From Chromatiales bacterium (GTDB lineage Bacteria > Pseudomonadota > Gammaproteobacteria > Steroidobacterales > GCA-2729495): DNA of 55,162 nucleotides. Made by a program: the position numbers and the translations under genes. The stretch covers positions 1-55,162 of the forward strand of contig JAEUQA010000031.1 in NCBI GenBank assembly GCA_016789845.1, in the 5' to 3' direction. This document shows positions 1-7,449 of this stretch, one piece after another. The notes beneath the pieces are model-generated. The model did not search any database, was not told the origin of the DNA, and saw nothing but the letters and a program-made list of their open reading frames with translations. Position 1 is the first letter of the stretch. Each line of letters begins with the position of its first letter.

Positions 1-36
1 GGCCGCTTGCTGCCTCGCAATGCAAATGACCAGATG

Positions 37-501
37 TCAAACCCGGTGCCTCTTACCACGCCAGAGGATCACGCCGATGAAGCCGAAGTAGCTGGCGGCC
101 ATGAACCAGAACTCGTTCACGCCGTAGTGTTCGACCCCGAAGCGGGATAGCTGCTCAAAGCCGATGAAGGCCGCCGTGTAGACCAGCGCGCACAGCGTCG
201 CGCCGACCTTCCAGCCGGCGGACCGGGGCTGGTCCTTCACGCCGGTCCACCACCACACCAGCAGGTAGATCACCGTGTAGGTGTTCAGCATCGTGAGCCA
301 GAGGGGTGCCTTCTGGAAGTAATGGTTGATCCAGAACGCGCCCGCGCCCATGAAATTCATCAGGACGTACCGCCACTCTGCCAGTGGCGCCCGCAGCACC
401 TTCTCCCACATCAGCACCAAAAAGATGTAGACGGTCCAGGTGCCGAAGAGCAGTTCGTAGAACTGCACCTTGCCTGCCCAGGCGGGATCGATGACGAGCA
501 T
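37..501 (-). CDS. Multi-pass membrane protein, function unknown
   Basis: A 154-residue protein that is mostly hydrophobic. I count four or five likely membrane segments (roughly residues 16-33, 45-62, 68-86, 100-117 and 131-148). They are rich in Trp, Tyr and Phe, and the tail is short and basic (RGKRHRV). It starts at an ATG only 3 bases after the stop of the radical SAM gene, so it is the last gene of the minus-strand operon 2890-37. I do not recognise a family. Its position suggests a membrane partner or carrier for the product of the upstream transferases, but that is inference from context only. Confidence 0.75.
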   Translation of the reverse strand: MLVIDPAWAGKVQFYELLFGTWTVYIFLVLMWEKVLRAPLAEWRYVLMNFMGAGAFWINHYFQKAPLWLTMLNTYTVIYLLVWWWTGVKDQPRSAGWKVGATLCALVYTAAFIGFEQLSRFGVEHYGVNEFWFMAASYFGFIGVILWRGKRHRV

Positions 502-504
502 GCG

Positions 505-1422
505 TTACCCCAGTTCGCTGCAGGAAGAGCCGTACTTGAAGCAACTGTAGCAACGATGGTGGTGGAGCAGCACCCGGGCGCGGAGGGCGTCCGCCAGAGA
601 GTCGCCCTGGTCGTAGCGGGGATCGTCGTCCACCAGCGTGCAGGCGTAGATCCGCATCCGGCCGCCCTGCTTGACGGCCATCTTGCTGAACGCGCACATG
701 AAGGCGCGGCGGGTCGCCTCCGTCTGGTAGCGGGTCATGCAGTCCTCGGTGATCCGCGGCACCTGGCGCGCCTCGCCGGGAATGCCGAAGTCGGGGAACG
801 GGACGATGCGCAGCCCGGCGGGCAGGCCCTCCGCCGCGAGCAGCTGGCGGAACTCCCGGTCCACGTCAGCCTCGTCGCGGCCGGGCTGCATCTGCCGGGC
901 AAGGGACACGGCAAAGCCCGCCTTGTGCAACGCGCGGAGCCCCTGGAGAGCGAGGCGGAAGTTGCCGGCGCCCCGGCCCGCGTCGTGCCGGGCCTCGTCG
1001 GGAAAGTCGATGCTGACGCGGAAGGCTATCGGGTGCGCGGTGCCAGCCAGCTTGCGGATCTGCGTGAGCCGGCGCACCACCGGGGCGGTGCCGTTGGTCA
1101 GGACGAGGCAGGGGCGGAAACTGGCCGCGTACTCGAGGATGGCCACCATGTCCTTCACCACGAAGGGCTCGCCGCCGGTGAAGGAGAACTGGCGGACGTC
1201 GAGCCCGACCGCCGCGTCGATCAGCGGCCGCACATCGGCGAGGGTGATGCGCTGGAGGCGGTCGTCGCCAGGGCGCGAGCCCTCCAGGCAGAAGGGGCAG
1301 TCCAGGTTGCAGGCCGTGCCCGTGTGGAACCAGAGCTCGTCCAGCGCGTGGGGCTGGATCCAGCCCGTGTCGTCCGCCGTGGATGACGGGACCGGCGCCA
1401 GCGCCGGAACCGGCGTCGTCAC
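505..1422 (-). CDS. Radical SAM domain protein
   Basis: 305 residues. The radical SAM cluster motif CNLDCPFC (Cys38, Cys42, Cys45) is clear. The SAM-binding GGEP motif lies in FSFTGGEPFV. After the barrel there is an additional cysteine-rich end (YACTLVDDD, then RCYSCFKYGSSC), which could hold an auxiliary Fe-S cluster in the manner of SPASM proteins. The GTG start overlaps the stop of the upstream glycosyltransferase (GTGA), indicating translational coupling. The neighbours, a DUF2064 transferase and a GT2, are the pair annotated as rSAM/selenodomain-associated or arsenosugar-biosynthesis transferases, which fits a radical SAM partner. It is not the usual ArsS type by its motif context, and no arsM methyltransferase is in the window. 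Substrate unknown. Confidence 0.85.
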   Translation of the reverse strand: MTTPVPALAPVPSSTADDTGWIQPHALDELWFHTGTACNLDCPFCLEGSRPGDDRLQRITLADVRPLIDAAVGLDVRQFSFTGGEPFVVKDMVAILEYAASFRPCLVLTNGTAPVVRRLTQIRKLAGTAHPIAFRVSIDFPDEARHDAGRGAGNFRLALQGLRALHKAGFAVSLARQMQPGRDEADVDREFRQLLAAEGLPAGLRIVPFPDFGIPGEARQVPRITEDCMTRYQTEATRRAFMCAFSKMAVKQGGRMRIYACTLVDDDPRYDQGDSLADALRARVLLHHHRCYSCFKYGSSCSELG

Positions 1423-2210
1423 GGGTCGCTGTCCGGTTCCGCGTGGTGGGTCGGGCCCAGCGGCTGGTACCGGCGCGCCAGCCGGCGGGGCGGCACGCCC
1501 GCCATGTAGGCCAGGGCAAGCAGGCGATTGCCCACGGTTCGCCAGAGCCAGCCGTCCCTCTCCCAGCGCCGCGGCGACACGCCGATGTCCGCGGGGACTC
1601 GCCTGAATTCACCACGCCGGCGCAGGGCCCGCACCAGGGGCACTTCCTCGAACAGCGGGGTGTCGGCGAAACCGCCGGCCGCGTCGTAGGCGGCGCGAGC
1701 GACGAACAGGCCCTGGTCGCCGTAGGGCGTGCCGAACCGGGTGCGCCAGTTGATCAGGCGCGCCAGCATCCGCTTGTACCAGGTGACCTCGCCCGCGAAG
1801 CGGAACATGAAGAAGCCGCCGGCCGCGCCGGCAAGGTGCCGGCTGCGGATCAGGGTCACCCCATCGACGGGGGGCTCGGCGTCGGCATGGAGGAACCAGA
1901 GTACGTCGCCGGAAGCGCGGAGCGCGCCCGCATGCAGCTGGTGGCCGCGGCCCGCGCGCGTGCTGACGTAGACGCAGCGAAAGCGGCGGGCGAGGCTGCG
2001 GCACCCGGCGCTGGAGCCGCCATCGACAATCACGATCTCGTCAGGCGGCGCCGGGAGGTTGCGGAGATGGTCGAGCAGTTGCGCGAGCATCTCGTTGTCG
2101 CCGATCACGGGAATAACGACACTGACCATCGGCGACGACGGGTCGATCATGGCGGCCGTGGTGGCGGCCGGCCCGAACAGGTTCACGACGGTGCCGGCGG
2201 AAGCATTCAT
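1419..2210 (-). CDS. Family 2 glycosyltransferase (TIGR04283-like)
   Basis: 263 residues from the ATG at 2210, which overlaps the TGA of the upstream gene (ATGA). A longer in-frame start upstream would overlap that gene by about 80 bases and is less likely. The GT-A fold opens with MVSVVIPVIGDNEML, followed by EIVIVDGGSS and the DXD-type LHADAEPP. Length and order match the small GT2s called transferase 2, rSAM/selenodomain-associated. It probably transfers a sugar or related group from a nucleotide donor in the cytoplasm. The acceptor is not known. It is co-transcribed with the DUF2064 and radical SAM genes. Confidence 0.85.
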   Translation of the reverse strand: MNASAGTVVNLFGPAATTAAMIDPSSPMVSVVIPVIGDNEMLAQLLDHLRNLPAPPDEIVIVDGGSSAGCRSLARRFRCVYVSTRAGRGHQLHAGALRASGDVLWFLHADAEPPVDGVTLIRSRHLAGAAGGFFMFRFAGEVTWYKRMLARLINWRTRFGTPYGDQGLFVARAAYDAAGGFADTPLFEEVPLVRALRRRGEFRRVPADIGVSPRRWERDGWLWRTVGNRLLALAYMAGVPPRRLARRYQPLGPTHHAEPDSDP

Positions 2211-2890
2211 GCGCGGCAGTATCCCAGAGTGGCAAGCGCCCGGTACAGGGCGCGCCGCGCCGGCCGCGTATCGGCCGCCAGGTCCACGCACAGGCGCTGG
2301 AGATCACCGGGAACGTCCACGTCATAACGCGTCGCCAGGTTATGCACGGTCAGGCCCGCGGACTCGCAGCAGGCCTGCAGCGCGGCGTGCAGGTGCGCGC
2401 CGCTCCAGGGCAGGGCGGCGAGGTCTGGCCAGGCCCGCCGGCTCCCCATGCAGGTGACGCCACCATCGAGGGCCGGGCCGAGCACCACGTCGTGGCTGGC
2501 GAATGCGCTGGCCGCGTCAACATAATCCGTTGCCGCCAGGACCGGCGCATCGCTGCCGATGAACAGGAGCCGGCCGTGGCCCCGCTGGCGGAGGGCGCGG
2601 TCCACGGCGCCGAGCCGCTCACCGAGATTGCCAGCCGGTTGCGCCACGACGTCGTCGAGCGCCACGGGGAGTGAGCGCGCCCAGGACTCATCGGCGGGCT
2701 CCGCGGGTGCCAGGACGCGCGGCCCCGGCCAGGCGGCGAGGTCTTCCAGGGTGGTGGCCAGGAGCAGCTGGCTGATCGCCAGCGTGTCCGCCTCCCCGAG
2801 GTCGCGGGCCAGCCGGCGCTTGCCGACGCCCGGTGCCGGGCGTCGGCAGAAAGCCACCAGCGTGACGGGCTCGGACGGGGCCGGGATCAT
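2207..2890 (-). CDS. DUF2064 nucleotidyltransferase-like protein (TIGR04282-like)
   Basis: 227 residues. Hallmarks of the family are PAPGVGKRRLA near the N-terminus (a nucleotide-binding loop as in CofC/MobA-type nucleotidyltransferases), LLFIGSDAPVL in the middle and LGPALDGGVT after it. It is the first gene of the minus-strand operon ending at 37. The family is annotated as transferase 1, rSAM/selenodomain-associated, or as an arsenosugar biosynthesis glycosyltransferase. The partner GT2 directly overlaps its stop. Reaction not proven for this protein. Confidence 0.85.
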   Translation of the reverse strand: MIPAPSEPVTLVAFCRRPAPGVGKRRLARDLGEADTLAISQLLLATTLEDLAAWPGPRVLAPAEPADESWARSLPVALDDVVAQPAGNLGERLGAVDRALRQRGHGRLLFIGSDAPVLAATDYVDAASAFASHDVVLGPALDGGVTCMGSRRAWPDLAALPWSGAHLHAALQACCESAGLTVHNLATRYDVDVPGDLQRLCVDLAADTRPARRALYRALATLGYCRA

Positions 2891-3259
2891 GGCTCAAGCA
2901 TAGTCGCCGGCTGGACTGCGGGGCCGGGAAAGTCAACCCCGTAAACGTGGCTGGAAACCCTGGTTTGGTGCGTCGCAATACGCCGGTGAGGCAGGCGGGT
3001 TACCCCGAAAAAACCTTGCTTCGTCAGGCAGATGCGCGCATCTCCTTGCCATGGCGCGGCAAGCCGCCGCGACCATTTTCGCGTGGGGTGCAGGGCGGGA
3101 GCAGATGTATATACTGACTACCTGCTCGCGGCTTCACGCCCTCTAAATCGAACAAGCCCGGCGGTCCGAGTTCCAGTCTGGCCATAGGTCCCGTGTCGGG
3201 GTACTTCTTGCCAGGTTTGCTCGGGGCGCCGGGCCCCTTCTCCCCGTCCGCTCCACGAT
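2891..3259. other. Non-coding stretch, probable promoter region
   Basis: 369 bases between the DUF2064 gene and the small secreted protein gene, both on the minus strand. It should contain the promoter of the DUF2064 operon. A TATA-rich patch (ATGTATATACTGAC, around 3104-3118) is the only AT-rich spot. I see no convincing RNA, repeat or small gene here; long open frames across it look like shadows caused by high GC. Confidence 0.4.
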
Positions 3260-3481
3260 TCACCGGCGACACAGCTGCCGGCGCTCCGCTTCGAGCGCCG
3301 CCAGTTTCTGCCGGTAGACCCGCCCCTGCCGCGCCGAGTATCCGAGGCGCAGCTTCAGTCGCAACTCGGCAATGCGATTGTCGAGGCGCAGGCAGCCGGC
3401 GGCCTGGTCGTCCGCCGCGATGGCGCTTCCCGCGCCGGCAACGACCACTGCAATCGCCAACGCAAGACAAATGCGCCGCAT
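3260..3481 (-). CDS. Small secreted protein, function unknown
   Basis: 73 residues. A clean signal peptide (MRRICLALAIAVVVAGAGSA, cleavage after AIA near residue 22) is followed by a 51-residue charged, probably helical mature part with two cysteines (AGCLRLD and RQLC near the end) that could form a disulphide. Many Arg and Leu residues are arranged in heptad-like fashion, so a short helical hairpin is plausible. It is monocistronic, facing the same way as its neighbours. No family recognised. Confidence 0.6.
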   Translation of the reverse strand: MRRICLALAIAVVVAGAGSAIAADDQAAGCLRLDNRIAELRLKLRLGYSARQGRVYRQKLAALEAERRQLCRR

Positions 3482-3572
3482 GGGCAGACTCCTGGTGCAA
3501 AGGGCATCCCAGAGTCACCCGATTGCCCCGCCGAAGCGAGCTGCATTTGCAGTGAAAGCGTCAGGATTCGGT

Positions 3573-3667
3573 GTTGGAGGAGCGCCTTCAGGCGCGACGC
3601 GCCTCCCGCGAGAATCGAGTCCGCGAGTCTCGAGCGGGAGGCGGGTCGCGCCTGAAGGGGCTCCTAC
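3573..3667. repeat. GTAG-type REP pair (BIME-like), long form
   Basis: Two inverted REP units. Each arm contains the mini-hairpin GCGCC-TTCA-GGCGC preceded by GGAG and ending in GCGAC. The arms are separated by a conserved core that reads AATCGAGTCCGCGAGTCTCG. The right arm ends in CTCCTAC, i.e. GTAGGAG on the minus strand. That TAG is the stop codon of the ferredoxin gene beside it. Similar long forms lie at 23441, 28501, 51323 and 55099. Confidence 0.9.
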
Positions 3668-4038
3668 GGCGCAGGGCCGGGCAGCGGCCGCCGCGCGATG
3701 ATGAACTCTTCGACGGGCCGTCCGCCGATCAGGTGTTCCTGGATGATCCGCTCGAGCACCTCGGGAGTGCAGGACCGGTACCAGGTGCCGTCCGGATAGA
3801 CCAGTGCGACGGGCCCCGCCATGCACACCTGCAGGCAGTTCGCCTTGGTCCGGTACACGCCGCCTCCCGCCGCCAGGCCCAGTTCCCGGAGCCGCCGCTT
3901 GAGGTACTCCCAGGATTCCAGCCCGGCCTCGCGCGTGGCGCACTTCGGTTTCGTCTGGTCGCTGCACAGGAAGATGTGCCGGCGCGTCGCGTCGATGCCC
4001 AGCCTGGCAACCTGGGTGCTGATCTCGTCAGTCCCCAT
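3664..4038 (-). CDS. (2Fe-2S) ferredoxin domain protein, thioredoxin-like fold
   Basis: 124 residues. The order [12 protein letters not shown], then [11 protein letters not shown], then [14 protein letters not shown] and a tail [13 protein letters not shown] is that of the thioredoxin-like [2Fe-2S] ferredoxin family, with four cluster cysteines in a C-x8-C ... C-x3-C pattern. It probably works as a cytoplasmic electron carrier or as a cluster-containing regulatory subunit; the partner is unknown. The stop codon TAG is supplied by the adjoining REP element, so the last few residues (PLPGPAP) may have been changed when the repeat inserted. It directly follows the alpha/beta-hydrolase-fold gene with no gap. 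Confidence 0.9.
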   Translation of the reverse strand: MGTDEISTQVARLGIDATRRHIFLCSDQTKPKCATREAGLESWEYLKRRLRELGLAAGGGVYRTKANCLQVCMAGPVALVYPDGTWYRSCTPEVLERIIQEHLIGGRPVEEFIIARRPLPGPAP

Positions 4039-4869
4039 CTAGTGCCGCTCCAGGAAGCCCAACAGGAGCTGCGCAAAGGCCGCCTTCTGCTCGCGCCCGG
4101 CGACCACGTGGGCGACGTCGCCCATCAGCACACCCTCGGCGCCCGGGATCCCCCGCTCGAGGGGCAGCGTGGTCCGCGGCCCCGTTACCTGGTCCTGGCC
4201 GGAGTGAATGATGAGCGTGGGCACCCGGATCAGCGGGAGCCGGCCCGTGACCTCGTGGGCGAGGCACGCTGCAACCAGCCGCTCGTGGGCCGGATAGCGG
4301 CCATTGAGCTCGCTCCAGGGACCCTGGGGCCCCAGCAGGCGGTCCCGGTTCGCGTTGTAGTACTCCGGCAGGAAGGACATCAGGCAGACGTGCTTCTGGA
4401 AGGCGAAGAAGCCGGAATCCCGGTGGATGTCCCGGAACATCTCCAGCTGGCCATGGAGAAAGGGGTCCACGCTGGCCCAGGCGCCCATGTTCACCATGCT
4501 GCGCACCAGGTCGGGCCGGGCGATCGCCACTTCCTGGGCAATGCAGGCGCCCATGCCGACCAGGCCCACGAAGTGCACGCGGGACCAGCCCAGGTGGTCG
4601 AGAAGCCCGATCACGTCGGCCGCGTGCAGGGCCATCGTGGGTTCCCGGTCCGGGTCGTCGGAAGACTGGCCGATGCCCCGGTAGTCGATGATCAGCACCC
4701 GGTAGCGGTCCGTGAGGCCCCGCGCCAGGTGGCGCTCACCCCCATGGCAGTAGGTGCCCCAGCCGCCGATGCAGAGGGCCAGGCCCGCCGCCTGGCCGCT
4801 GCCCGGGCCGGCCGCGGGGCCGTGGACCTCGTAGTACATGTCGTGGCCATTGATCGGGACGATGGGCAT
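4039..4869 (-). CDS. Alpha/beta-hydrolase-fold protein lacking the nucleophile serine
   Basis: 276 residues from the ATG at 4869. A longer frame reaching 5076 would run into the divergent gene at 4955, so it is rejected. The fold is clear: CIGGWGTY (oxyanion loop region), VLIIDYRGIGQSSD, and HFVGLVGMGACIAQE at the position of the usual GxSxG elbow, followed by IIHSGQDQVTG (Asp226) and GDVAHVV (His254). The elbow residues 102-108 read GLVGMGA, with no Ser, Cys or Asp nucleophile. It may use a different chemistry or be a non-catalytic member. It follows a short divergent promoter region shared with the gene at 4955. Confidence 0.85.
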   Translation of the reverse strand: MPIVPINGHDMYYEVHGPAAGPGSGQAAGLALCIGGWGTYCHGGERHLARGLTDRYRVLIIDYRGIGQSSDDPDREPTMALHAADVIGLLDHLGWSRVHFVGLVGMGACIAQEVAIARPDLVRSMVNMGAWASVDPFLHGQLEMFRDIHRDSGFFAFQKHVCLMSFLPEYYNANRDRLLGPQGPWSELNGRYPAHERLVAACLAHEVTGRLPLIRVPTLIIHSGQDQVTGPRTTLPLERGIPGAEGVLMGDVAHVVAGREQKAAFAQLLLGFLERH

Positions 4870-4954
4870 GTCAGGCTCCGGGGCCGTAAGGCCGTGATTA
4901 TCGCTTAAACTGCGCGCCTTCCTTTCCATCGTTACCCCCTGAGGCATATCCCGC

Positions 4955-5800
4955 ATGCAAGCCCAGAAGAGCGAGGCCCCGGCGACCAGGGGCACCGAGA
5001 CGAAGACCATCATGGAGTTCCTGGCCGAGAATCCGAACGTGGATGTCTCCCGTGCCTGGGAGCGCTGCTGGAACATCCACTCGAAGATCGCTGAACGGGT
5101 GCAGGCCCGCTTCCCGGTGCAGCGCCACCCGCAGACCGCGGGCGAGGACTACTGGACCTCGCCGGACGGCCAGCTCGAGGGCTGCTTCAAGGCCTATACC
5201 GGGACGGAGGTGGACTGGCTCGTGCACTCCTGGCTCGGCAACCGCAAGGCCAGCATCCTCGACATGAACGCCACGGTGTTCCTGAGCCAGCAGAACCGCG
5301 TGCCCCACCTCGGCATCATCTTCGGCACCATCCCGAAGCTGTACTTCTACGCCGAGTACATGCCCCGAGTAGACCTGCGCACGAACTACGACTACCTGCT
5401 CAAGTACTACGAGCCGGCCAACCAGGAGTTCCTGCAGTTCCGCAGCGACCCGAAGTGGACCCGCTTCGTCAGTCACGGGACCTACCTGCGGGCAATGATG
5501 TCGCCGATCGCCACCAGCTCCCACGCCGAGCTGAACGACGACAACATCGGCACCTGCGAGACGTACCTGGTCAAGTTCGTGGACCGCTGGTTCCGGTGGC
5601 TCGACGATGCCGAAACCGTGCCCGAGCAGGAGCGGGCCGCCCAGCAGGAGTACGACTACAAGGTCCGGGAACTCGGCTATCGCACCGACCCGATGAACGT
5701 CCTCCCCCAGAAGGTGCTGGGAATGGATGAGTTCAACCGCCGGCTCGACATGCGCATCGGCACGCGGCAGATGGCCGAGACCCGGGGGCGCTGGACGTAG
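4955..5800 (+). CDS. Protein with resemblance to red chlorophyll catabolite reductase family
   Basis: 281 residues, soluble, no signal peptide. The middle part (WLVHSWLGNRKASIL..., HLGIIFGTIPKLYFY, PRVDLRTNYDYLLKYY, then YLRAMMSPIATS) follows the order of conserved blocks that I associate with RCCR, of the ferredoxin-dependent bilin reductase superfamily: a beta-sheet core, a PR-DL-..DYL...YY block and a RA..SP.A block. That assignment is from memory of the family pattern and is moderate only. If right, it would be a ferredoxin-dependent reductase of a cyclic or linear substrate, and the nearby ferredoxin-like gene (3664-4038) is notable. It starts at an ATG 85 bases from the divergent hydrolase-fold gene. 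A DUF2878 gene follows after 5 bases. Confidence 0.6.
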   Translation: MQAQKSEAPATRGTETKTIMEFLAENPNVDVSRAWERCWNIHSKIAERVQARFPVQRHPQTAGEDYWTSPDGQLEGCFKAYTGTEVDWLVHSWLGNRKASILDMNATVFLSQQNRVPHLGIIFGTIPKLYFYAEYMPRVDLRTNYDYLLKYYEPANQEFLQFRSDPKWTRFVSHGTYLRAMMSPIATSSHAELNDDNIGTCETYLVKFVDRWFRWLDDAETVPEQERAAQQEYDYKVRELGYRTDPMNVLPQKVLGMDEFNRRLDMRIGTRQMAETRGRWT

Positions 5801-5805
5801 CACTG

Positions 5806-6354
5806 GTGCTCAATGCCCTGATCAACTTCCTCGGGTTCCAGTCGGTCTGGTTCCTGAGCCTGTTCGGGGCAGGCACGCAGCGTTCCTGGCTGGGCGCCAT
5901 CGCGCTGGTGGCGTTCACGGCCTGGCACTTCCGCGCGGTGCCCAATCCCCGGGCCGAGTTCCTGATCGTGCTGATCGCCTGCGCGGTGGGCTTCGTGGTC
6001 GATACCACCTTCATCCAGGCGCACCTGCTGGCCTATGCGGAGCCATTGCCGTTCGCGGCGGTGGCGCCCTACTGGATCCTGGGGATGTGGGTCAATTTCG
6101 CGCTGACCCTGAACGGGTCCATGCGCTGGCTGCACGGCCGGTACCTGCTCGCGGCCGCCCTCGGGGCGGTCGGCGGCCCGCTGGCCTACGTGGCGGGGAT
6201 CAGGCTGGGGGCGGCGGAGTTGCTGTCCAGCGACGTGGTGGTGTTCGGTGCCCTGGCAGTGGTCTGGGCCCTGGCGGTGCCGCTGCTCGTCCTGGCGACG
6301 GAGCGGGTGAATCGCCGCTGGCCGCCGCCGGGAAGTCCGCTGGTTACGGGGTAG
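5806..6354 (+). CDS. DUF2878 family membrane protein
   Basis: 182 residues, GTG start 5 bases after the previous stop. There are five or six membrane segments (about 5-20, 27-42, 46-65, 75-95, 108-128, 140-162). Motifs typical of DUF2878 include NFLGFQSVWF near the start, FVVDTTF in the third segment, PYWILGMWVNFALTLNGSM and GGPLAYVAGIRLGA. Function of the family is unknown; it is often next to lipid or steroid-like metabolism genes. Probably co-transcribed with the gene at 4955. Confidence 0.85.
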   Translation: MLNALINFLGFQSVWFLSLFGAGTQRSWLGAIALVAFTAWHFRAVPNPRAEFLIVLIACAVGFVVDTTFIQAHLLAYAEPLPFAAVAPYWILGMWVNFALTLNGSMRWLHGRYLLAAALGAVGGPLAYVAGIRLGAAELLSSDVVVFGALAVVWALAVPLLVLATERVNRRWPPPGSPLVTG

Positions 6355-6403
6355 TCACCAATGCGAGCCGGAACTGGAGGATCGGCGTTCCGGCCCGCAC
6401 TGG

Positions 6404-6517
6404 TCAGGCCGTCAGGAACAGGGTGAAGACGAGCACTGGCACGAGAAGCGCCACGGTAGCCAGCATCACCTCGCCAAGCATCTCGATATCGTTGAAGTTG
6501 AAATTCCGGAACATCAT
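6404..6517 (-). CDS. Small membrane protein of 37 residues
   Basis: Reading minus from two consecutive ATG codons at 6517, the frame encodes MMFRNFNFNDIEMLGEVM followed by a single hydrophobic helix (LATVALLVPVLVFTLFLTA) and a TGA at 6404. A good ribosome-binding site, GGAGAG, lies five or six bases before the start. The gene is divergent from the response-regulator gene, and the triple GTAAC operator lies between them. Amphipathic N-terminus plus one membrane helix is the layout of bacterial regulatory small membrane proteins. No homologue recognised; the evidence is the RBS, length of helix and position. Confidence 0.55.
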   Translation of the reverse strand: MMFRNFNFNDIEMLGEVMLATVALLVPVLVFTLFLTA

Positions 6518-6582
6518 CCACTCTCCATGTGTAGTCGTGAGTCGTCAGGTTGGCACTCAGCCCAAGTCCTTTGGGTGCGCGT

Positions 6583-6588
6583 ACTATA
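6583..6588 (-). promoter_or_regulatory. Possible -10 element for the 37-aa membrane protein gene
   Basis: TATAGT on the minus strand, with no good -35 hexamer at the proper distance. The triple GTAAC operator lies 32 bases upstream, which suits an activator-dependent promoter. An 11-base palindrome GTGCATTGCAC (6595-6605) lies just upstream of it. Confidence 0.35.
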
Positions 6589-6620
6589 GGAACCGTGCAT
6601 TGCACTTTCCTTTCAGGCGG

Positions 6621-6645
6621 GTAACACCCTGTAACACTTTGTAAC
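6621..6645 (+). promoter_or_regulatory. Response-regulator operator: three GTAAC direct repeats, 10-bp period
   Basis: GTAAC occurs at 6621-6625, 6631-6635 and 6641-6645, each separated by exactly five bases. Direct repeats on one face of the helix with a 10-bp period are the standard target form for OmpR-family regulators; the CpxR box is GTAAA-N5-GTAAA. The site lies between two divergent genes, one of them the OmpR-type regulator itself, so autoregulation is the simple reading. Confidence 0.75.
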
Positions 6646-6673
6646 GACCAATCGCCCTTTAGAGACAAGGGCT

Positions 6674-6679
6674 TAGAAT
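6674..6679 (+). promoter_or_regulatory. Probable -10 element for the two-component operon
   Basis: TAGAAT 28 bases downstream of the last GTAAC repeat and about 78 bases before the response-regulator start codon. No consensus -35 is at the proper spacing, consistent with activation by a bound regulator just upstream. Confidence 0.4.
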
Positions 6680-6756
6680 GAGGTCGTGAGAAGCGGCTCA
6701 GCATGCCCAAAAGCGGCGCGCATTACACCGGAACGTGCCCGGGAAGACTGTGACCC

Positions 6757-7449
6757 ATGACACGAATTCTCCTCATCGATGACGACGAAAAGCTGGGCGA
6801 CCTCCTCAAGGCGTACTTCCAGCGCTTCGACATGCAGCTCGACGCGGCGACGCTGCCGTCAGTCGGCCTGGCGAAGATCCAGCGCGACAAGCCGGACCTG
6901 GTGATCCTGGACGTGATGCTGCCGGAGCAGGACGGCTTCGAGGTCTGCCGGACCATCCGCAAGACCAGCTCGGTGCCCGTGGTGATGCTCACCGCCCGCG
7001 GCGAGGTCACCGACCGGATCGTGGGCCTCGAGATCGGGGCGGACGACTACCTGCCGAAGCCCTTCGAGCCCCGGGAACTGGTGGCCCGCATCCAGAACGT
7101 GCTCCGGCGCGGCCGCGCGCGGAATGACGACAAGACGCTGCGCTTCGGCGACCTCATCATCAACCTGGAGCGCCGGTCCGCGGAGCTCGAGGGCCAGCCT
7201 CTCGACCTGACGACCATGGAATACCAGCTGCTGGTGCTGTTCGGGACCAATCCCGGCAAGACCTTTACCCGGGACGAGATCCTCAACGAATTGCGCGGCA
7301 TCGACGCACAGCTCTTTTCCCGGTCGGTGGACATCCTCGTCAGCCGCCTGCGCCAGAAGCTCCAGGACACCAGCCGGCAGCCGCGCTTCATCAAGACCGT
7401 GTGGGGCACGGGCTATGCCTTCGTCGGCGAAGAGGTGCAGCCCTCGTGA
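6757..7449 (+). CDS. OmpR-family response regulator
   Basis: 230 residues. Receiver domain: acidic pocket IDDD at residues 7-10, phospho-acceptor Asp52 in VILDVMLPEQDG, Thr79 in VVMLTARG and Lys101 in DDYLPKPF. DNA-binding winged helix about residues 130-225 with LTTMEYQLL, FSRSVDILVSRLRQKL and FIKTVWGTGYAFV. By sequence it belongs with the CpxR/RstA group. Its stop overlaps the GTG start of the histidine kinase (GTGA). It probably binds the GTAAC repeats upstream of its own gene. Confidence 0.95.
   Translation: MTRILLIDDDEKLGDLLKAYFQRFDMQLDAATLPSVGLAKIQRDKPDLVILDVMLPEQDGFEVCRTIRKTSSVPVVMLTARGEVTDRIVGLEIGADDYLPKPFEPRELVARIQNVLRRGRARNDDKTLRFGDLIINLERRSAELEGQPLDLTTMEYQLLVLFGTNPGKTFTRDEILNELRGIDAQLFSRSVDILVSRLRQKLQDTSRQPRFIKTVWGTGYAFVGEEVQPS

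Noticed and set aside
3024..3518. Long minus-strand open frame of 164 residues across the small secreted protein gene and the intergenic region
   Set aside because: Arg/Gly/Pro-rich composition and no domain; it is a shadow of high GC. The 73-residue frame with a signal peptide fits better.
4870..5076. N-terminal extension of the hydrolase-fold protein
   Set aside because: It would overlap the divergent gene at 4955; MPIVPINGHDMYY at 4869 is a natural domain start.
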